Source: JACQWX01 sp041662295 (lineage in GTDB: Bacteria; Elusimicrobiota; Elusimicrobia; UBA1565; UBA9628). Taken from it: DNA of 20,927 nucleotides. Shown here one piece after another: positions 5,965 through 15,400 of this stretch. Location: contig JBAZSR010000039.1 of assembly GCA_041662295.1 (NCBI GenBank), positions 1 through 20,927 of the forward strand, in the 5' to 3' direction. The notes below the pieces were generated by a model, which worked only from the letters and a program-made list of their open reading frames with translations, did not search any database and was not told the DNA's origin. Every line of letters starts with the position of its first letter. The stretch's first letter is position 1. The position numbers and the translations under genes were made by a program.

Positions 5965-7758
5965 ATGCGTCAGCGCCCTCAGGCGTCCAAAGAGCCATCC
6001 GAGCCTCATCCCCTGAAGTCCCTTTACGGGGCAGGGCTCTGGACCGCGGCGTTCCTCCTGCCCCTGGCGGTCCTGCCGTTGCTCATCTCGGGCTTCGGCC
6101 TGGCCAAGCTTTCCTGCCTTTCTGTCAGCGTTGGGCTCATGGGTCTGGGCCTCGCCTTGGGCAAGCCGCGGGCCATGGAAGCCCCGAGAGCCCTTCTCTG
6201 GCCGCTCCTGGCCGGGCTTGCGGTTTTGGCGGCCTCGCTCCTGGCTTCTCGGGACGTGTTCCTGAGCGTGTTCGGGCAGTACGACCACTACGCTTTCGGC
6301 GCTTATCCCATGGCCCTGCTGGCCGGCCTTTGCCTCATGGCGGCTCTCGCTTCCTGGCGCGAGAGACAGCGGACCCTGGATTGGATGCTCGCCGCCGCCG
6401 GGCTCGTGGCGGGCCTCGGCCTGCTTCAAGCCGCCGGGTTCGCCTCCTTGGGCCCCGCGCCGGGGTTCACGGGCGCCAGGCCCATCGCGACCATCGGGGG
6501 CGCCGTGAGCTTCGCCGCCTATCTCTGCGTCATGTTCCCCCTGGCGCTCCACCGCTGTCTGGAAGGCCGGACGCTCTGGCCGTGGCTGGTCTTGGGACTG
6601 ACGGGCCTGGGCCTGCTGGCTTCGGGCGGCAGGGCAGGGCTCGTCGGGGCCTGCGCCGGAGCGCTCGCCTATCTCGCCTGCTCCGGCGGCCTGCCGCGCT
6701 CGAGGCAGGGCCGCCTCTGGCTGGTTGCCGGGCTCGTGGCCTTGGCCGGTTTCGCCGCCTGGAGGCTTTCGACGAGGCCTCTGCGGACCATGCTCTCGGC
6801 GGACGTTGCCCGCGTCGAGGTCTGGCGCGTGGCATGGGACGCTTTCAAGGACCGCCCTCTCCTAGGGGCCGGGCCGGATGCCTTCGAGCTCGAATTCCGC
6901 CAGCGGCGCGGGGAGGACCTCATCAGGCGGACGCGGGCCCTCTTCCCCACCCACAGCCACAACGACGTGCTCCAGGCCATGGCTACGACCGGGCTCCTGG
7001 GCCTGGCCGCGTACCTGGCGGTCCTGCTGGCCGGCGGCGCGCTCATCCTCCAGAGGCTCAAGGAGCCGGGCTCGAGGTCCTGGGCCGCGGCCATGGCCGG
7101 GGGCCTTGCGAGCGCGTTTGTGGTGATGAAGTTCAATCCGGTCTCCTTCGAGACGCTCGCGCCCGCTGGCCTGCTGCTCGGGTTCCTGGCCCCGGCTCCG
7201 GAGCCCGAGGGAGGCTCCCCCAGGCCAGGGCTCTCAAGGGCCTTGGCGGCCCTCGGCATCGCCTCATGTCTCCTGTGCCTCTGGCTGGTCCGGGTCGACG
7301 CTGGCGTGAGCTGGTGCTTCTCGGTCGGCCGGCTCCAGGGGCCGGGCCTCGGGCTCTCCTGCCTGATCAGGGCCGTGGACAGGAGGCCCTGCGAGACGCG
7401 CTATCAAGCCCTCATGGCGGATGTCCTCAATGAGGCGCTGGCGTCTCTGCCCTTGGAACGTGGCCGGGGCCTCCTCTCATCAGCAGGGCCTGTCGCGGAG
7501 CAAGGGGCCGCCTGCAGGCCCAGGTACGCCCCGGCCGCTGACACCCTGGGATTCCTGGCCTTGATGCAGGCCAAGGCCGGGGACTCGGGCCGCCTGGACC
7601 TGGCTGAGGCCAGTTTCGACCGGGCCTTGGAGCTCGACCCTTGCGGCAAGGGCATCGTCTACCGGCGGATGCTTGCGGCCCGGGAGCGCGGGGACAAGGA
7701 CTTGGAGCGTTCCCTGAAGGAGCGTTACGAGCGGCTCCACGCCCTCGGGAAGGATTAG
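5965..7758 (+). CDS. O-antigen ligase family protein (Wzy/WaaL-like) with TPR tail
   Basis: A 597-residue multi-pass inner-membrane protein. About ten or more hydrophobic segments lie between residues 20 and 430. The family signature (Pfam PF04932) is visible: SGGRAGLVG (about 220-228), then a loop with R-VEVWRVAWDAFKDRPLLGAG (about 283-303) and THSHNDVLQAMATTGLLG (about 329-346), where the Arg and His residues serve lipid-linked polysaccharide transfer or polymerisation. Residues 545-590 form a TPR-like helical pair (LAEASFDRALELDP), as found on some relatives. The likely job is joining or polymerising surface glycan units on the periplasmic side; donor and acceptor are unknown, and no glycosyltransferase cluster is present here. 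Its stop codon overlaps that of the convergent lipoprotein gene. Confidence 0.88.
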   Translation: MRQRPQASKEPSEPHPLKSLYGAGLWTAAFLLPLAVLPLLISGFGLAKLSCLSVSVGLMGLGLALGKPRAMEAPRALLWPLLAGLAVLAASLLASRDVFLSVFGQYDHYAFGAYPMALLAGLCLMAALASWRERQRTLDWMLAAAGLVAGLGLLQAAGFASLGPAPGFTGARPIATIGGAVSFAAYLCVMFPLALHRCLEGRTLWPWLVLGLTGLGLLASGGRAGLVGACAGALAYLACSGGLPRSRQGRLWLVAGLVALAGFAAWRLSTRPLRTMLSADVARVEVWRVAWDAFKDRPLLGAGPDAFELEFRQRRGEDLIRRTRALFPTHSHNDVLQAMATTGLLGLAAYLAVLLAGGALILQRLKEPGSRSWAAAMAGGLASAFVVMKFNPVSFETLAPAGLLLGFLAPAPEPEGGSPRPGLSRALAALGIASCLLCLWLVRVDAGVSWCFSVGRLQGPGLGLSCLIRAVDRRPCETRYQALMADVLNEALASLPLERGRGLLSSAGPVAEQGAACRPRYAPAADTLGFLALMQAKAGDSGRLDLAEASFDRALELDPCGKGIVYRRMLAARERGDKDLERSLKERYERLHALGKD

Positions 7759-8411
7759 GGCGTCTTCATGCCGCGGCGGACCGCGGCGCCGAACTCCCGG
7801 CGGAATCCCTCGTCGGCTTCGAGCTTCCGGCACAGGGGCACGGAGATCTCCAGTTGGACTCCCCCCTCACGCGCCCTGTTGACGATGTTCTTCGGGGCGG
7901 CGCCGGGCAGGCGCTTGCAGGGCTCCTCCACCTGGATGCCGGCCTCCAGCAGGCTCGCGGCCATGGAAGCGCGGAGTCCCGCGTTGGCCCCGCCCACGCA
8001 CACGAAGGGCTCGGTGTCCCGGCTGCCGTGCAGGGACACGCCGAGCAAAGACGAGGCGGCGAGGGCGACCGCGGCCGGGTCGTCGTAGCGAGCCGAGGTG
8101 ACATGGAAGGAGCGGCACTCCTCGAAGGTCCCCAGGCACTCGAAGAGATAGTAGCTCCAATCCCCTCCTGCCACGGCTAGGGCCGCCTGGGAGGTGCCGG
8201 GCTCGATGTTGCCCCCGTGGATGGCGAAGACCGCGACCGAGGAACGGCGGTCCTCGAATAGGACCCGGAAATCGCTCCCCGCCTCACGGGCCGCGGTCAA
8301 GGACGCGAAATCCGGATAGAGGTCCTTGGACTTGGAAGAGCCGGACCTCTTATTGGCGGCCGGGACGCAGGCCATGGAGGCCGCCAGCAGCAGCCAGAGC
8401 AGGCGCTTCAC
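7755..8411 (-). CDS. Poly-gamma-glutamate hydrolase family lipoprotein (YjqB/PghP-like)
   Basis: A 218-residue protein. The N-terminus has two basic residues, a Leu-rich core and ASMAC with a candidate lipobox Cys15, predicting a lipoprotein. The body matches the PGA-hydrolase/YjqB family (Pfam PF05908): FAIHGGNIEPGTS (H65, E70), FHVTSARYDDP (H103), VSLHGS (H128), VCVGGAN, and NIVNRAREGGVQLEIS (E188). These are likely zinc and catalytic residues by analogy with phage PghP, which cleaves gamma-glutamyl bonds in poly-gamma-glutamate. Typical members are about 200 residues and cytoplasmic or phage-encoded, so membrane anchoring is unusual. A GTG start is used; TACCAT with a TGC extension lies six bases upstream and there is no Shine-Dalgarno sequence. 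The substrate here is unproven and could be another gamma-linked peptide, such as in peptidoglycan. Confidence 0.82.
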   Translation of the reverse strand: MKRLLWLLLAASMACVPAANKRSGSSKSKDLYPDFASLTAAREAGSDFRVLFEDRRSSVAVFAIHGGNIEPGTSQAALAVAGGDWSYYLFECLGTFEECRSFHVTSARYDDPAAVALAASSLLGVSLHGSRDTEPFVCVGGANAGLRASMAASLLEAGIQVEEPCKRLPGAAPKNIVNRAREGGVQLEISVPLCRKLEADEGFRREFGAAVRRGMKTP

Positions 8412-8417
8412 GGGGCT

Positions 8418-8423
8418 ATGGTA
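8418..8423 (-). promoter_or_regulatory. Putative extended -10 box of the PGA hydrolase-like gene
   Basis: The minus strand reads TTTGC-TACCAT-AGCCCC-GTG, closely parallel to the TTTGC-TATCCT-TGCCCC-ATG before the AI-2E family gene. It has the TGn extension, no obvious -35, no Shine-Dalgarno sequence, and would give a leaderless mRNA. Confidence 0.4.
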
Positions 8424-8463
8424 GCAAACCTGCTGCAGGGTCTCTGGTATCCGGGCCGCGCGG

Positions 8464-8469
8464 TATCAT
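8464..8469 (+). promoter_or_regulatory. Putative -10 box of the broken exported-protein gene
   Basis: TATCAT lies seven bases before the GTG. The intervening CAGGGAG is purine-rich but abuts the GTG, too close for normal Shine-Dalgarno spacing. With the opposite-facing box at 8418-8423 it forms a compact divergent promoter region of 65 bases. Confidence 0.3.
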
Positions 8470-8476
8470 CAGGGAG

Positions 8477-8915
8477 GTGATCGTCCTCTTCCTTGCCGCG
8501 ACCCTATTCCTGGGGCCGCCGGAGACTCCCTGTCGAAGGGAGAGTTCCGGGAGATACTCGAAGCCGTGGTCGGCGACGGGGAGGGTTCCACGGACCTGGC
8601 CTCGGCCGCCACGGGATATCAGTTCGCAGTCTGCCACCGCATCGAGTTCCGCGACGCTCCGGACGCTGAATTCCAGGACTACAAGGGCAAGCCCGCGGCC
8701 TGCAGCGTCGTAGCTCCCAACCTTTTCCACTTCAAGGTCTCGGGCCAGACCCTGACCTGGCACCAGGTCCTCTCGGACCTCTCCTGGGTCAAGGGAAACC
8801 CTCCCCTCGGCAAGGAGATGGCCGTGGCCGGGCACGAGGAGCACCGCCTGGAGGCTGGCGGAAAAGAGGTCTCGGTCCGCAGGGGTTCGGGAAGATTTTT
8901 TGTATCTCTCTCGGA
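8477..8915 (+). pseudogene. Broken gene for a small exported protein (frameshift and probable 3' truncation)
   Basis: The GTG frame starts a convincing signal peptide (VIVLFLAATLFLG) but turns into Arg/Ser-rich nonsense after the GGGG run at 8512-8515. The +1-shifted frame gives a protein-like continuation: DSLSKGEFREILEAVVG, then YQFAVCHRIEFRDAP, NLFHFKVSGQTLTWHQVLSD and GKEMAVAGHEEHRLEAG. One extra G in that run would join the two as LFLGAAGDSLSKGEF, with a plausible signal-peptidase site. The downstream frame then enters an 86-bp inverted-repeat element at 8916 and continues without protein-like content to 9162, overlapping the opposite gene, so the original 3' end was probably lost. The family is not recognised. 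A sequencing error in the G run is an alternative for the first lesion. Confidence 0.55.
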
Positions 8916-9001
8916 GGTTTTGTCGCATTCTAGGTTGAAGGGCCAAAGTAGGTGGATTGACCGCTTTAATCGCTTGAATCGGGTCTCGATGCGACAAAAC
9001 C
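8916..9001. mobile_element. 86-bp MITE-like element with 13-bp perfect terminal inverted repeats
   Basis: The ends are GGTTTTGTCGCAT (8916-8928) and its exact reverse complement ATGCGACAAAACC (8989-9001), bounding 60 bases that are more AT-rich than the surroundings. The starting GG and TTGTCGCA string is somewhat like IS6-family terminal repeats (GGNNCTGTTGCAAA), but identity is not established. No obvious target-site duplication is seen. It lies at the point where the upstream exported-protein frame loses protein-like character. It encodes nothing, so it would need a transposase elsewhere. Confidence 0.55.
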
Positions 9002-9087
9002 CTTCGTCGAGGAATCCTGCGATCGAGGGAGGACACCCCATGCCAGGGCGGGAACAGCCCCCAGGCACGGTCCGGTTCCCTGGCGCT

Positions 9088-9104
9088 GCCGGGTCGCTCC
9101 CGGC
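9088..9104 (-). terminator. Hairpin at the end of the transketolase-like gene, weak terminator candidate
   Basis: A perfect six-base stem GCCGGG/CCCGGC with a five-base loop overlaps the TAG stop codon of the glgC-transketolase operon. It has no following U tract, so intrinsic termination is uncertain. Confidence 0.3.
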
Positions 9105-11445
9105 TACCGCTGGCCGGCCGAAGACGGAAGCTTGGCCCGGGACCATTCCCGGATGGCCCTGAGCTGCGAGGGGCCGTCGATGCCGGCCTCGGCGAGCACG
9201 CGGTCGCCCTGGCCCGAGCCGAGGTAGTGCCCGGTCCTGAAGCTGTGCAAGGAGCGGCGCAGTCCCTCGTCGGACCTGATCCAGCGCCACAGGGTCGGCA
9301 GGGTGAAGTCCGTGATGCCCATGGCCTGCAGGGCGAGCCTCTCCGGGAAGATGGTCTCCCGTTCCTTCTGCGGCAGGAGGTCGAAGAGCTCGGAACTGGC
9401 TACGTAGAAGACATTGACCTCGAGCCCCTCCTTGTCGAGCTGGGGCAGGACGTCCCGCACGAAGGCGACGCCCGCGCCAGAGCCCGCGAGGACCACGGTC
9501 CGGTCGGTCTCGCAGCGCCGCATGGCGTAGACGCCCTTGGCCGCGGCCTCGGCCGGCGGCAGGCGCAGGGCGGCCCGGTCCACGATGGTCTCGGGAGGCC
9601 TCGTGACGAACGGGGCCAGGAGAGCCGGCCGGGCCTGCAGGCCCGCGATCAGCAGGGGCCAGACCTCGGCGGGCTCCCACGGCACGAGCGTGATGGCCGT
9701 GCCTTCGGGGAAGTTGTTCTGCAGGAGCTGCAGGGCCTGCGGGTCGGCGTGCGTGGGCCCGTCCTCGCCGGTCTTGGGACCGGCGTGGGCGTTGATCATG
9801 ATGAAGGTCTGGTAGGGCTCGCCGTCCACGGAGCGCCGGGCCTGCTGGCCGATGACGTGCAGGCGCGCGGCCACGTGCTCGAGGGCCGCGATGAAGGCCG
9901 CGTAGGAGCTCGTGACTCCGATGTGCCGGCGGTAGGAGGACACGCCCGCCATCACCGCTCCCATGGCGTCCTCGCAGATGCCGCCCACCGAGGCGATGCG
10001 CGACCCGGGGTTGGTCTTCGAGTGGAAGAAGCCCTTGGGGAAACCCTCGTTGATGACCGAGATGCTCGTGGACTCCAGGAGGTCCGCGGCGGCGCCCAAT
10101 AACGCGCCTTTAGTGAGCTTGTTGAGGTGGCTCAACGAGGCGCCCAGGGCCTGCCGGATGGTGACGGACTGGCCGGGCTTGTAAGCGACCTCGGCCGGGG
10201 GGTGGGACACGCTCAAGGGCGCCTCGTAGAGGGCCTTGAGCTCAGGGGCGCCGTGCCGAGGGTTCCTGGAGGCGGCCTTGAGGCGCTGTCCCGCCTTCTC
10301 CACGCGGTCGGCCGCGGCCTTGGCCATCGCGCCGTCGGCCTCGAGGGCCTCGCGGACGATCTCGAGGTGTTGCCAGAAGGATGCCTCGAGGCGCTCGGCC
10401 GTCTGCTCGCCCTCGAAGCGCGGGAACTCCACCTTGAAGCGCTCCTCGAAATGGCCGATGGCCTTGTAGAACTCCGGGGAGCAGCACTTGTGCCCGGCCC
10501 CGTGGGACTTGCGGCCCTCGATGCCGTACTGCCAGCCCTTCACCGTGCGGTAGACGATGGCCGTGGGCTGGTCGTTGCCGATGCCGGCCGCGAGCTTCTG
10601 GGCCGCGTGGACGAGGGCGAAGTCCTTGCCGTCCTCCACCTCGACGACGTTCCAGTCGTGCAGGGCCAACAGCTCCGCCGGGGTCCACTGGACGTAATCG
10701 CCGGGCTTGTCCCCGTCGGCGCAGACCCGGTCCGAGTCGATGGAGGCTTGGTTCCAGTCCACGTGCAGGGTGAAATTGGACAGGCCCATGGTGGCCGCGG
10801 AGGCCAGGGCCTCGTGGACCCGGCCCGCGGTCATGCCGCCCTCGCCCTCGATGGCGTGGACCCGGGGCGCGTCCTCGGCACCGTAGAGGTCGAGGGCCGC
10901 GAGGGCCACGCCCATGGCGGCTGCCGCGCCCACGCCGCTGGCTCCAGTGGCGATGGGGATGAAGGGGGTGATGGGCGTCGGATGCCCGTCGAGGGCCTTG
11001 GACTTGAACTTCTTGAAGAGCGGGGTGGGCTGGGTCGGGTTGCGGCGGAAGCCCATGAGGTCCTCGAGCCGGAGCTGGCGCGAAACCTCCGGCAGGAGCG
11101 CGGGCGCGTGGATGCGCACGCACTCGTTGCGCAGGCCCCAGAGGCAGTAGAGGCCCAGGGCCTTGTGCCCGGCGGCGTAGCAGAGCAGGTCGTTGGCCGT
11201 CGAGGCGGGGTCGGAGAACGCGTAGTCCATGACGTCGAAGGCGAGGGTCTGGGCGATCCGTCCCGAGGAGATGCTCCCTCCCGGGTGGCCCGAGGTCGGC
11301 ACGAAGTTGAAGAGGGTGGCGACCAGGGTCCGGTAGACGAGGTCGAGGTCCTCCCAGAACGCGAGGTTTGCAAGCTTAGCCTTTTGGGCCTTGAGGTGGA
11401 CTCCTCTTCGGGGGCGGAGCGCGATCGAAGAGCCGGTCAGGCCGG

Positions 11446-11449
<4 letters not shown>
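9104..11449 (-). CDS. Transketolase-like thiamine diphosphate enzyme
   Basis: A 781-residue protein, longer than classical transketolase (about 660). The N-terminal TPP domain shows SGHPGGSISSG (53-63), AAGHKALGLY (92-101) and the cofactor motif EGEGG (201-205) followed by SNFTLHVDWNQASID, giving N225 and N233. The pyrimidine domain has GICEDAMGAVMAG (about 490-502), where E493 should be the catalytic glutamate; classical enzymes read REHAM there. The C-terminal domain contains FYVASSELFDLLP and RTGHYLGSGQGDRVLAEAG. It probably transfers two-carbon ketol units between sugar phosphates in the cytoplasm, but the altered motif and length leave substrates open. The GTG start overlaps the glgC stop as GTGA, implying translational coupling. 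The frame stays open far into glgC, but that extension is a shadow of GlgC. It shares the glgC promoter. Confidence 0.85.
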
Positions 11450-12684
<1,235 letters not shown>

Positions 12685-12743
12685 GTCAGCCTCGCGTTCC
12701 CCGGCCGGTCTGTTGACCGAGCCGCTGATTAACCTGAGAATCC

Positions 12744-12772
12744 ATTATATGTATATTTATCCGCGCCGCAAA
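12744..12772 (-). promoter_or_regulatory. glgC promoter, perfect TATAAT
   Basis: TATAAT on the minus strand (12749-12744) is preceded at 17 bases by TTTGCG, a weak -35. The expected start about seven bases downstream gives a leader of about 50 bases with a GAGG ribosome-binding site five bases before the ATG. The rest of the 145-base gap up to the ChaN-like gene contains an ATATCCGG/CCGGATAT-type palindromic patch near 12793-12803 and no gene. Confidence 0.7.
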
Positions 12773-12829
12773 CCCCTGCCCTCAGATCCGGGTTCCGGAT
12801 ATCCCGGTCTCGGCCTGGGCTGGCCGTGT

Positions 12830-13790
12830 TCAGGGCTTGTGGAACAGGTCCGACAGCCCCCTTTTGACCACCTCGGATAAATCGAAGTAATGGATCCCGA
12901 ATTTGTTCGCTTCATCGGCGAGGGTGTCTTCCGGGACGTCTTTCAAGATCTCGGGGACGCTTAGATATCCGTTGCAGGGCCAGCTGACCAGCGAAGCGGG
13001 CAGCAAGGACTCCTGGTCTTGGCGCCCTGCCCGCCCCAACGCCAGGAATACGCGGTAATCCTCGGCGTCGAAGACGCGAGGGCCGTCGTAGCCCGAGCCG
13101 GGGATGCTTTCAAAGCGCCGCAGTCCGTTCGTCAGGAAGATGAACGATTTCGAACTCCATCCTTCCGCGGCCAGGTCCCTGGGCTGCCGGTCGTTCCGGA
13201 CATGCAGCGCTCCGAGCAGGGCCACGATCCGCGTCCTGGGATCAGCCAGGATGTCTGAGAGGTTCTGTGCCATGGCGCGGTCCCTCTCTCGGGGCGAGCG
13301 GCCTTGGTTCTGCACCATGTCGATGGCCGCGAGCTTGATCCCTGCCGCACGCACTGACCTGAAAAAATCCAGATGGAGTCTGGGGTAGCCTTTGCCGATC
13401 CCCCCCCTCATCGCCGGTCGCATTGAATCGCTCGAAGCCATCCTGCTCGAGGGAAGGCACCTCGATGGCAAGGTGGGTGATCCCGGCCGCGGTCAGTTCC
13501 TGAAGTCGTCTCGCAAGCACCTGTCGGACAGCCTTGCCGGATGAGTGGCTTTCGCCGATATAGATGACCCGTTCGCTGCCGCCGAAGACGGCGTTCCAAT
13601 CCAAGGGAGAGGCTTGCTCTTTGAGCTGTCCGGCCAGAAGCGACGGATCATGTTCGAACCGTTCGGGGCGGGGGTATTTTCTTTCGATGTGCTTGGCGAA
13701 CTCGTCCATGGAGAGGCTCCGCGCCGAGACCGGAGCGGCCGAATGGACAAGGAGAAGGAGGACCACCAGCACTTTGTCGAGTCGTATCAT
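12830..13790 (-). pseudogene. ChaN/TraB-like (haem-binding uptake/EreA-like superfamily) exported protein gene with frameshift
   Basis: The first frame gives a signal peptide (MIRLDKVLVVLLLLVHSAAP, cleavage near VSARS) and then VIYIGESHSSG (76-86), LARRLQELTAAGITHLAIE (92-110) and FERFNATGDEGG. At an eight-base G run (13400-13407, C on the plus strand) the frame is lost; the other frame continues exactly in register of sense with IGKGYPRLHLDFFRSVRAAG, RDRAMAQNLSDILADP and IVALLGALHV. With seven Gs the product is one 319-residue protein. GE-x-H near the N-terminus, an internal E110 and a late GALH (H196) are the pattern of the ChaN/EreA/TraB (TIKI) fold, which includes haem-binding and hydrolytic members; function here unknown. 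The first codons and promoter derive from glgC. It may be a pseudogene, a phase-variable gene in the OFF state, or a sequencing error. Confidence 0.72.
13400..13407 (-). other. G8 homopolymer at the frameshift point
   Basis: Eight consecutive G residues on the coding strand (C on the plus strand) follow GATGA and precede ATCGGC. Seven would keep one frame through the ChaN-like gene, eight breaks it. Runs of this length are prone to replication slippage and also to sequencing error. Confidence 0.8.
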
Positions 13791-13886
13791 CGAAGTCCTC
13801 GCGCTCCTTGGCCGATCTTTTGACTGAGCCAATGAGTGATCATTGGAATTCATTATAGGTATATCTGTCCGCGCTGAAAACCCCTG
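13755..13886 (-). repeat. Second copy of the glgC 5' region in front of the ChaN-like gene
   Basis: This is the diverged copy of 12649-12778. It carries the promoter, a leader with GAGGA before the ATG, and the codons for M-I-R-x-D-K-V-L-V-V-L-L. After that the sequence departs abruptly: GlgC continues AGGKGERL while this protein continues LLVHSAAPVSA. The shared hydrophobic strand thus serves as the core of a signal peptide. Confidence 0.85.
13852..13880 (-). promoter_or_regulatory. Promoter of the ChaN-like gene (copy of the glgC promoter)
   Basis: TATAAT (13857-13852) with TTTTCA at 17 bases upstream (4 of 6 matches to TTGACA). The block shares GCGCGGA and the ATATA-C-TATAATG context with the glgC promoter. 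The predicted leader is about 55-60 bases with a GAGGA site five bases before the ATG. It is divergent from the Memo-AMMECR1 promoter. Confidence 0.65.
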
Positions 13887-13910
13887 GTCCGCGAATCCGC
13901 CATATTTCAC

Positions 13911-13916
13911 TATAAT
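13911..13916 (+). promoter_or_regulatory. TATAAT box eight bases before the Memo-AMMECR1 start codon
   Basis: A perfect TATAAT is followed by ATGCCGCA and then the ATG of the fusion gene. There is no Shine-Dalgarno sequence and no clear -35. Start-point spacing predicts a transcript beginning at or within a base or two of the ATG. An ATG at 13917 is out of frame. Confidence 0.5.
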
Positions 13917-13924
13917 ATGCCGCA

Positions 13925-15400
13925 ATGACCTCCTGGCTGCCGCTTCTCCTGCTCGCCGCGGTCCTGCGGGCCGAGGTCATCCCCCCGCAGGTCGCGGGAG
14001 GCTTCTATCCCGGCGACGCCGCGGAGCTCCGTTCCGTGGTCGACGGCTACCTCGCCGCGGCATCCTCCTCCGCCAGCAAGGGCGAGATCCTCGGCCTGCT
14101 CTCCCCCCACGCCGGCTACACCTACTCCGGCGCGGTCGCCGGGGAGGCGTACCGCCGCGTCCAGGGTCGGCGCTACGACACGGTCATCGTGCTCGCGGCT
14201 TGCCACCGCGTGGCAATCCCTGGGGCCGCCACGCTCGCGGAGGGCGCGTTCGAGACCCCCCTGGGCCGGGTGGAGGTGGATGCAGGGCTTGTCAAGCGCC
14301 TGTCCCGCCTGGAGCCTGGGATCGCGGCCCTGCCCGCGGCGTTCCGCGGGGAGCACGCCTTCGAGGTCCAGCTGCCGTTCCTCCAGCGTGCGCTGGCGCC
14401 CGGATGGAAGGTCGTGCCTCTCCTCATGAACACCGACGACCTTGAGAAGAGCCGGGCCGTGGGCCGGGCCGTGGCCAAGGTCTTTACGCCCGGAAGGACG
14501 CTGCTGGTCGTGTCCTCGGACCTCTCGCACTTCCCCGAGTCCGGCGCGGCCCGCGTGGTGGACCTGGCCACGCTCTCCGCCCTGACGAGCCGGCCCGACG
14601 ACCCCGGCTACTTCCGGCTGGCCAACCAGGCGCTCATGCAGAGGGGCGTGCCAGGGCTCGATACCACCTTCTGCGGCGAAGCCGGGGTCCTGGCCGCGCT
14701 CTTCGCCATGAAGGAGCTAGGCGGGATCGGCAGGCTGCTCCGCTACGCGAACTCAGGCGAGGGCCCTGGTGGGGATCCCTCCCGCAGCGTGGGCTATGCG
14801 GCCCTGGCCTGGACCCGGGGCACGGTGGCCCCGAAGACGCGGCCCCTGTCGGCCGAGTCGCGCGCCGCGCTCTTGGGTCTGGCGCGCCGCGCCTTGACCC
14901 TGAAGGTGACGAAGGGCGAGGATCCCAAGGCCGCCTTCTGGCGCGAGCCTGAGTGGAACCTGCCCGAGGCCGTGTTCGTGACCCTCAACCGGCGCAAACC
15001 CTCTGGGGGCGGCCGTCTTCGCGGGTGCATCGGAAGCCTCGCCGCCAACATGGCCCTGGCCGACGCGGTCCAGTACTTCGCGGTCGAGGCCGGCCTCCAC
15101 GACCCCAGGTTCCCCCCCGTGGAGGCCGTGGAGCTGCCCGGCCTCTCCATCGAGATCTCCCGGCTCTCGCCGTTTCGCAGGGTCAAGAGCGGCTTCGAAG
15201 TCCGCAAGGGCCAGGGCATGGTGGTCAGCCAGGGAGGGCGGCGCGGCCTCTTTCTGCCCCAGGTCTGGGACCAGATCCCTGACCGGGACGCTTTCCTCGG
15301 AGAGGTCTGCGAGCAGAAAGCGGGCCTGCCCCGGGACTGCTGGAAAGACCCGAAGACGGAGATCGAGGTCTTCGACGACGAGGCCTTCTCCGAGCCCTGA
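13925..15400 (+). CDS. Memo-AMMECR1 fusion (AmmeMemoRadiSam system proteins B and A) with predicted signal peptide
   Basis: A 491-residue two-domain protein. Residues 1-16 are hydrophobic (LPLLLLAAVLRAE) and look like a short signal peptide. The Memo domain spans about 18-298: GGFYPGD, SPHAGYTYSG (H62), ACHRV (H94), EHAFEVQLPFL, SSDLSHF and TFCGEAG (C250). H62, H94 and C250 correspond in order to the His/His/Cys site known in human MEMO1. The AMMECR1 domain spans about 308-485 with the diagnostic LRGCIGS (365-371) and HDPRFPPV. The two are usually separate genes or a fusion accompanied by a radical SAM protein; none lies in this window. Biochemical role of the system is not established, although metal binding is reported for MEMO1. 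The next gene starts in its stop codon (TGATG). A signal peptide is unexpected for this family. Confidence 0.9.
   Translation: MTSWLPLLLLAAVLRAEVIPPQVAGGFYPGDAAELRSVVDGYLAAASSSASKGEILGLLSPHAGYTYSGAVAGEAYRRVQGRRYDTVIVLAACHRVAIPGAATLAEGAFETPLGRVEVDAGLVKRLSRLEPGIAALPAAFRGEHAFEVQLPFLQRALAPGWKVVPLLMNTDDLEKSRAVGRAVAKVFTPGRTLLVVSSDLSHFPESGAARVVDLATLSALTSRPDDPGYFRLANQALMQRGVPGLDTTFCGEAGVLAALFAMKELGGIGRLLRYANSGEGPGGDPSRSVGYAALAWTRGTVAPKTRPLSAESRAALLGLARRALTLKVTKGEDPKAAFWREPEWNLPEAVFVTLNRRKPSGGGRLRGCIGSLAANMALADAVQYFAVEAGLHDPRFPPVEAVELPGLSIEISRLSPFRRVKSGFEVRKGQGMVVSQGGRRGLFLPQVWDQIPDRDAFLGEVCEQKAGLPRDCWKDPKTEIEVFDDEAFSEP

Noticed and set aside
8679..9680. Minus-strand frame spanning the 86-bp element, with a stretch around RFKRLKRSIHLLWPFNLE that looks somewhat transposase-like
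   Set aside because: Only about 40 residues look protein-like, and the rest is shadow of the transketolase-like gene. Not enough to call a transposase remnant.
13791..13925. 45-residue N-terminal extension of the ChaN-like protein
   Set aside because: It would start upstream of its TATAAT promoter. The ATG at 13790 has a GAGGA site and begins the signal peptide shared with the glgC start.
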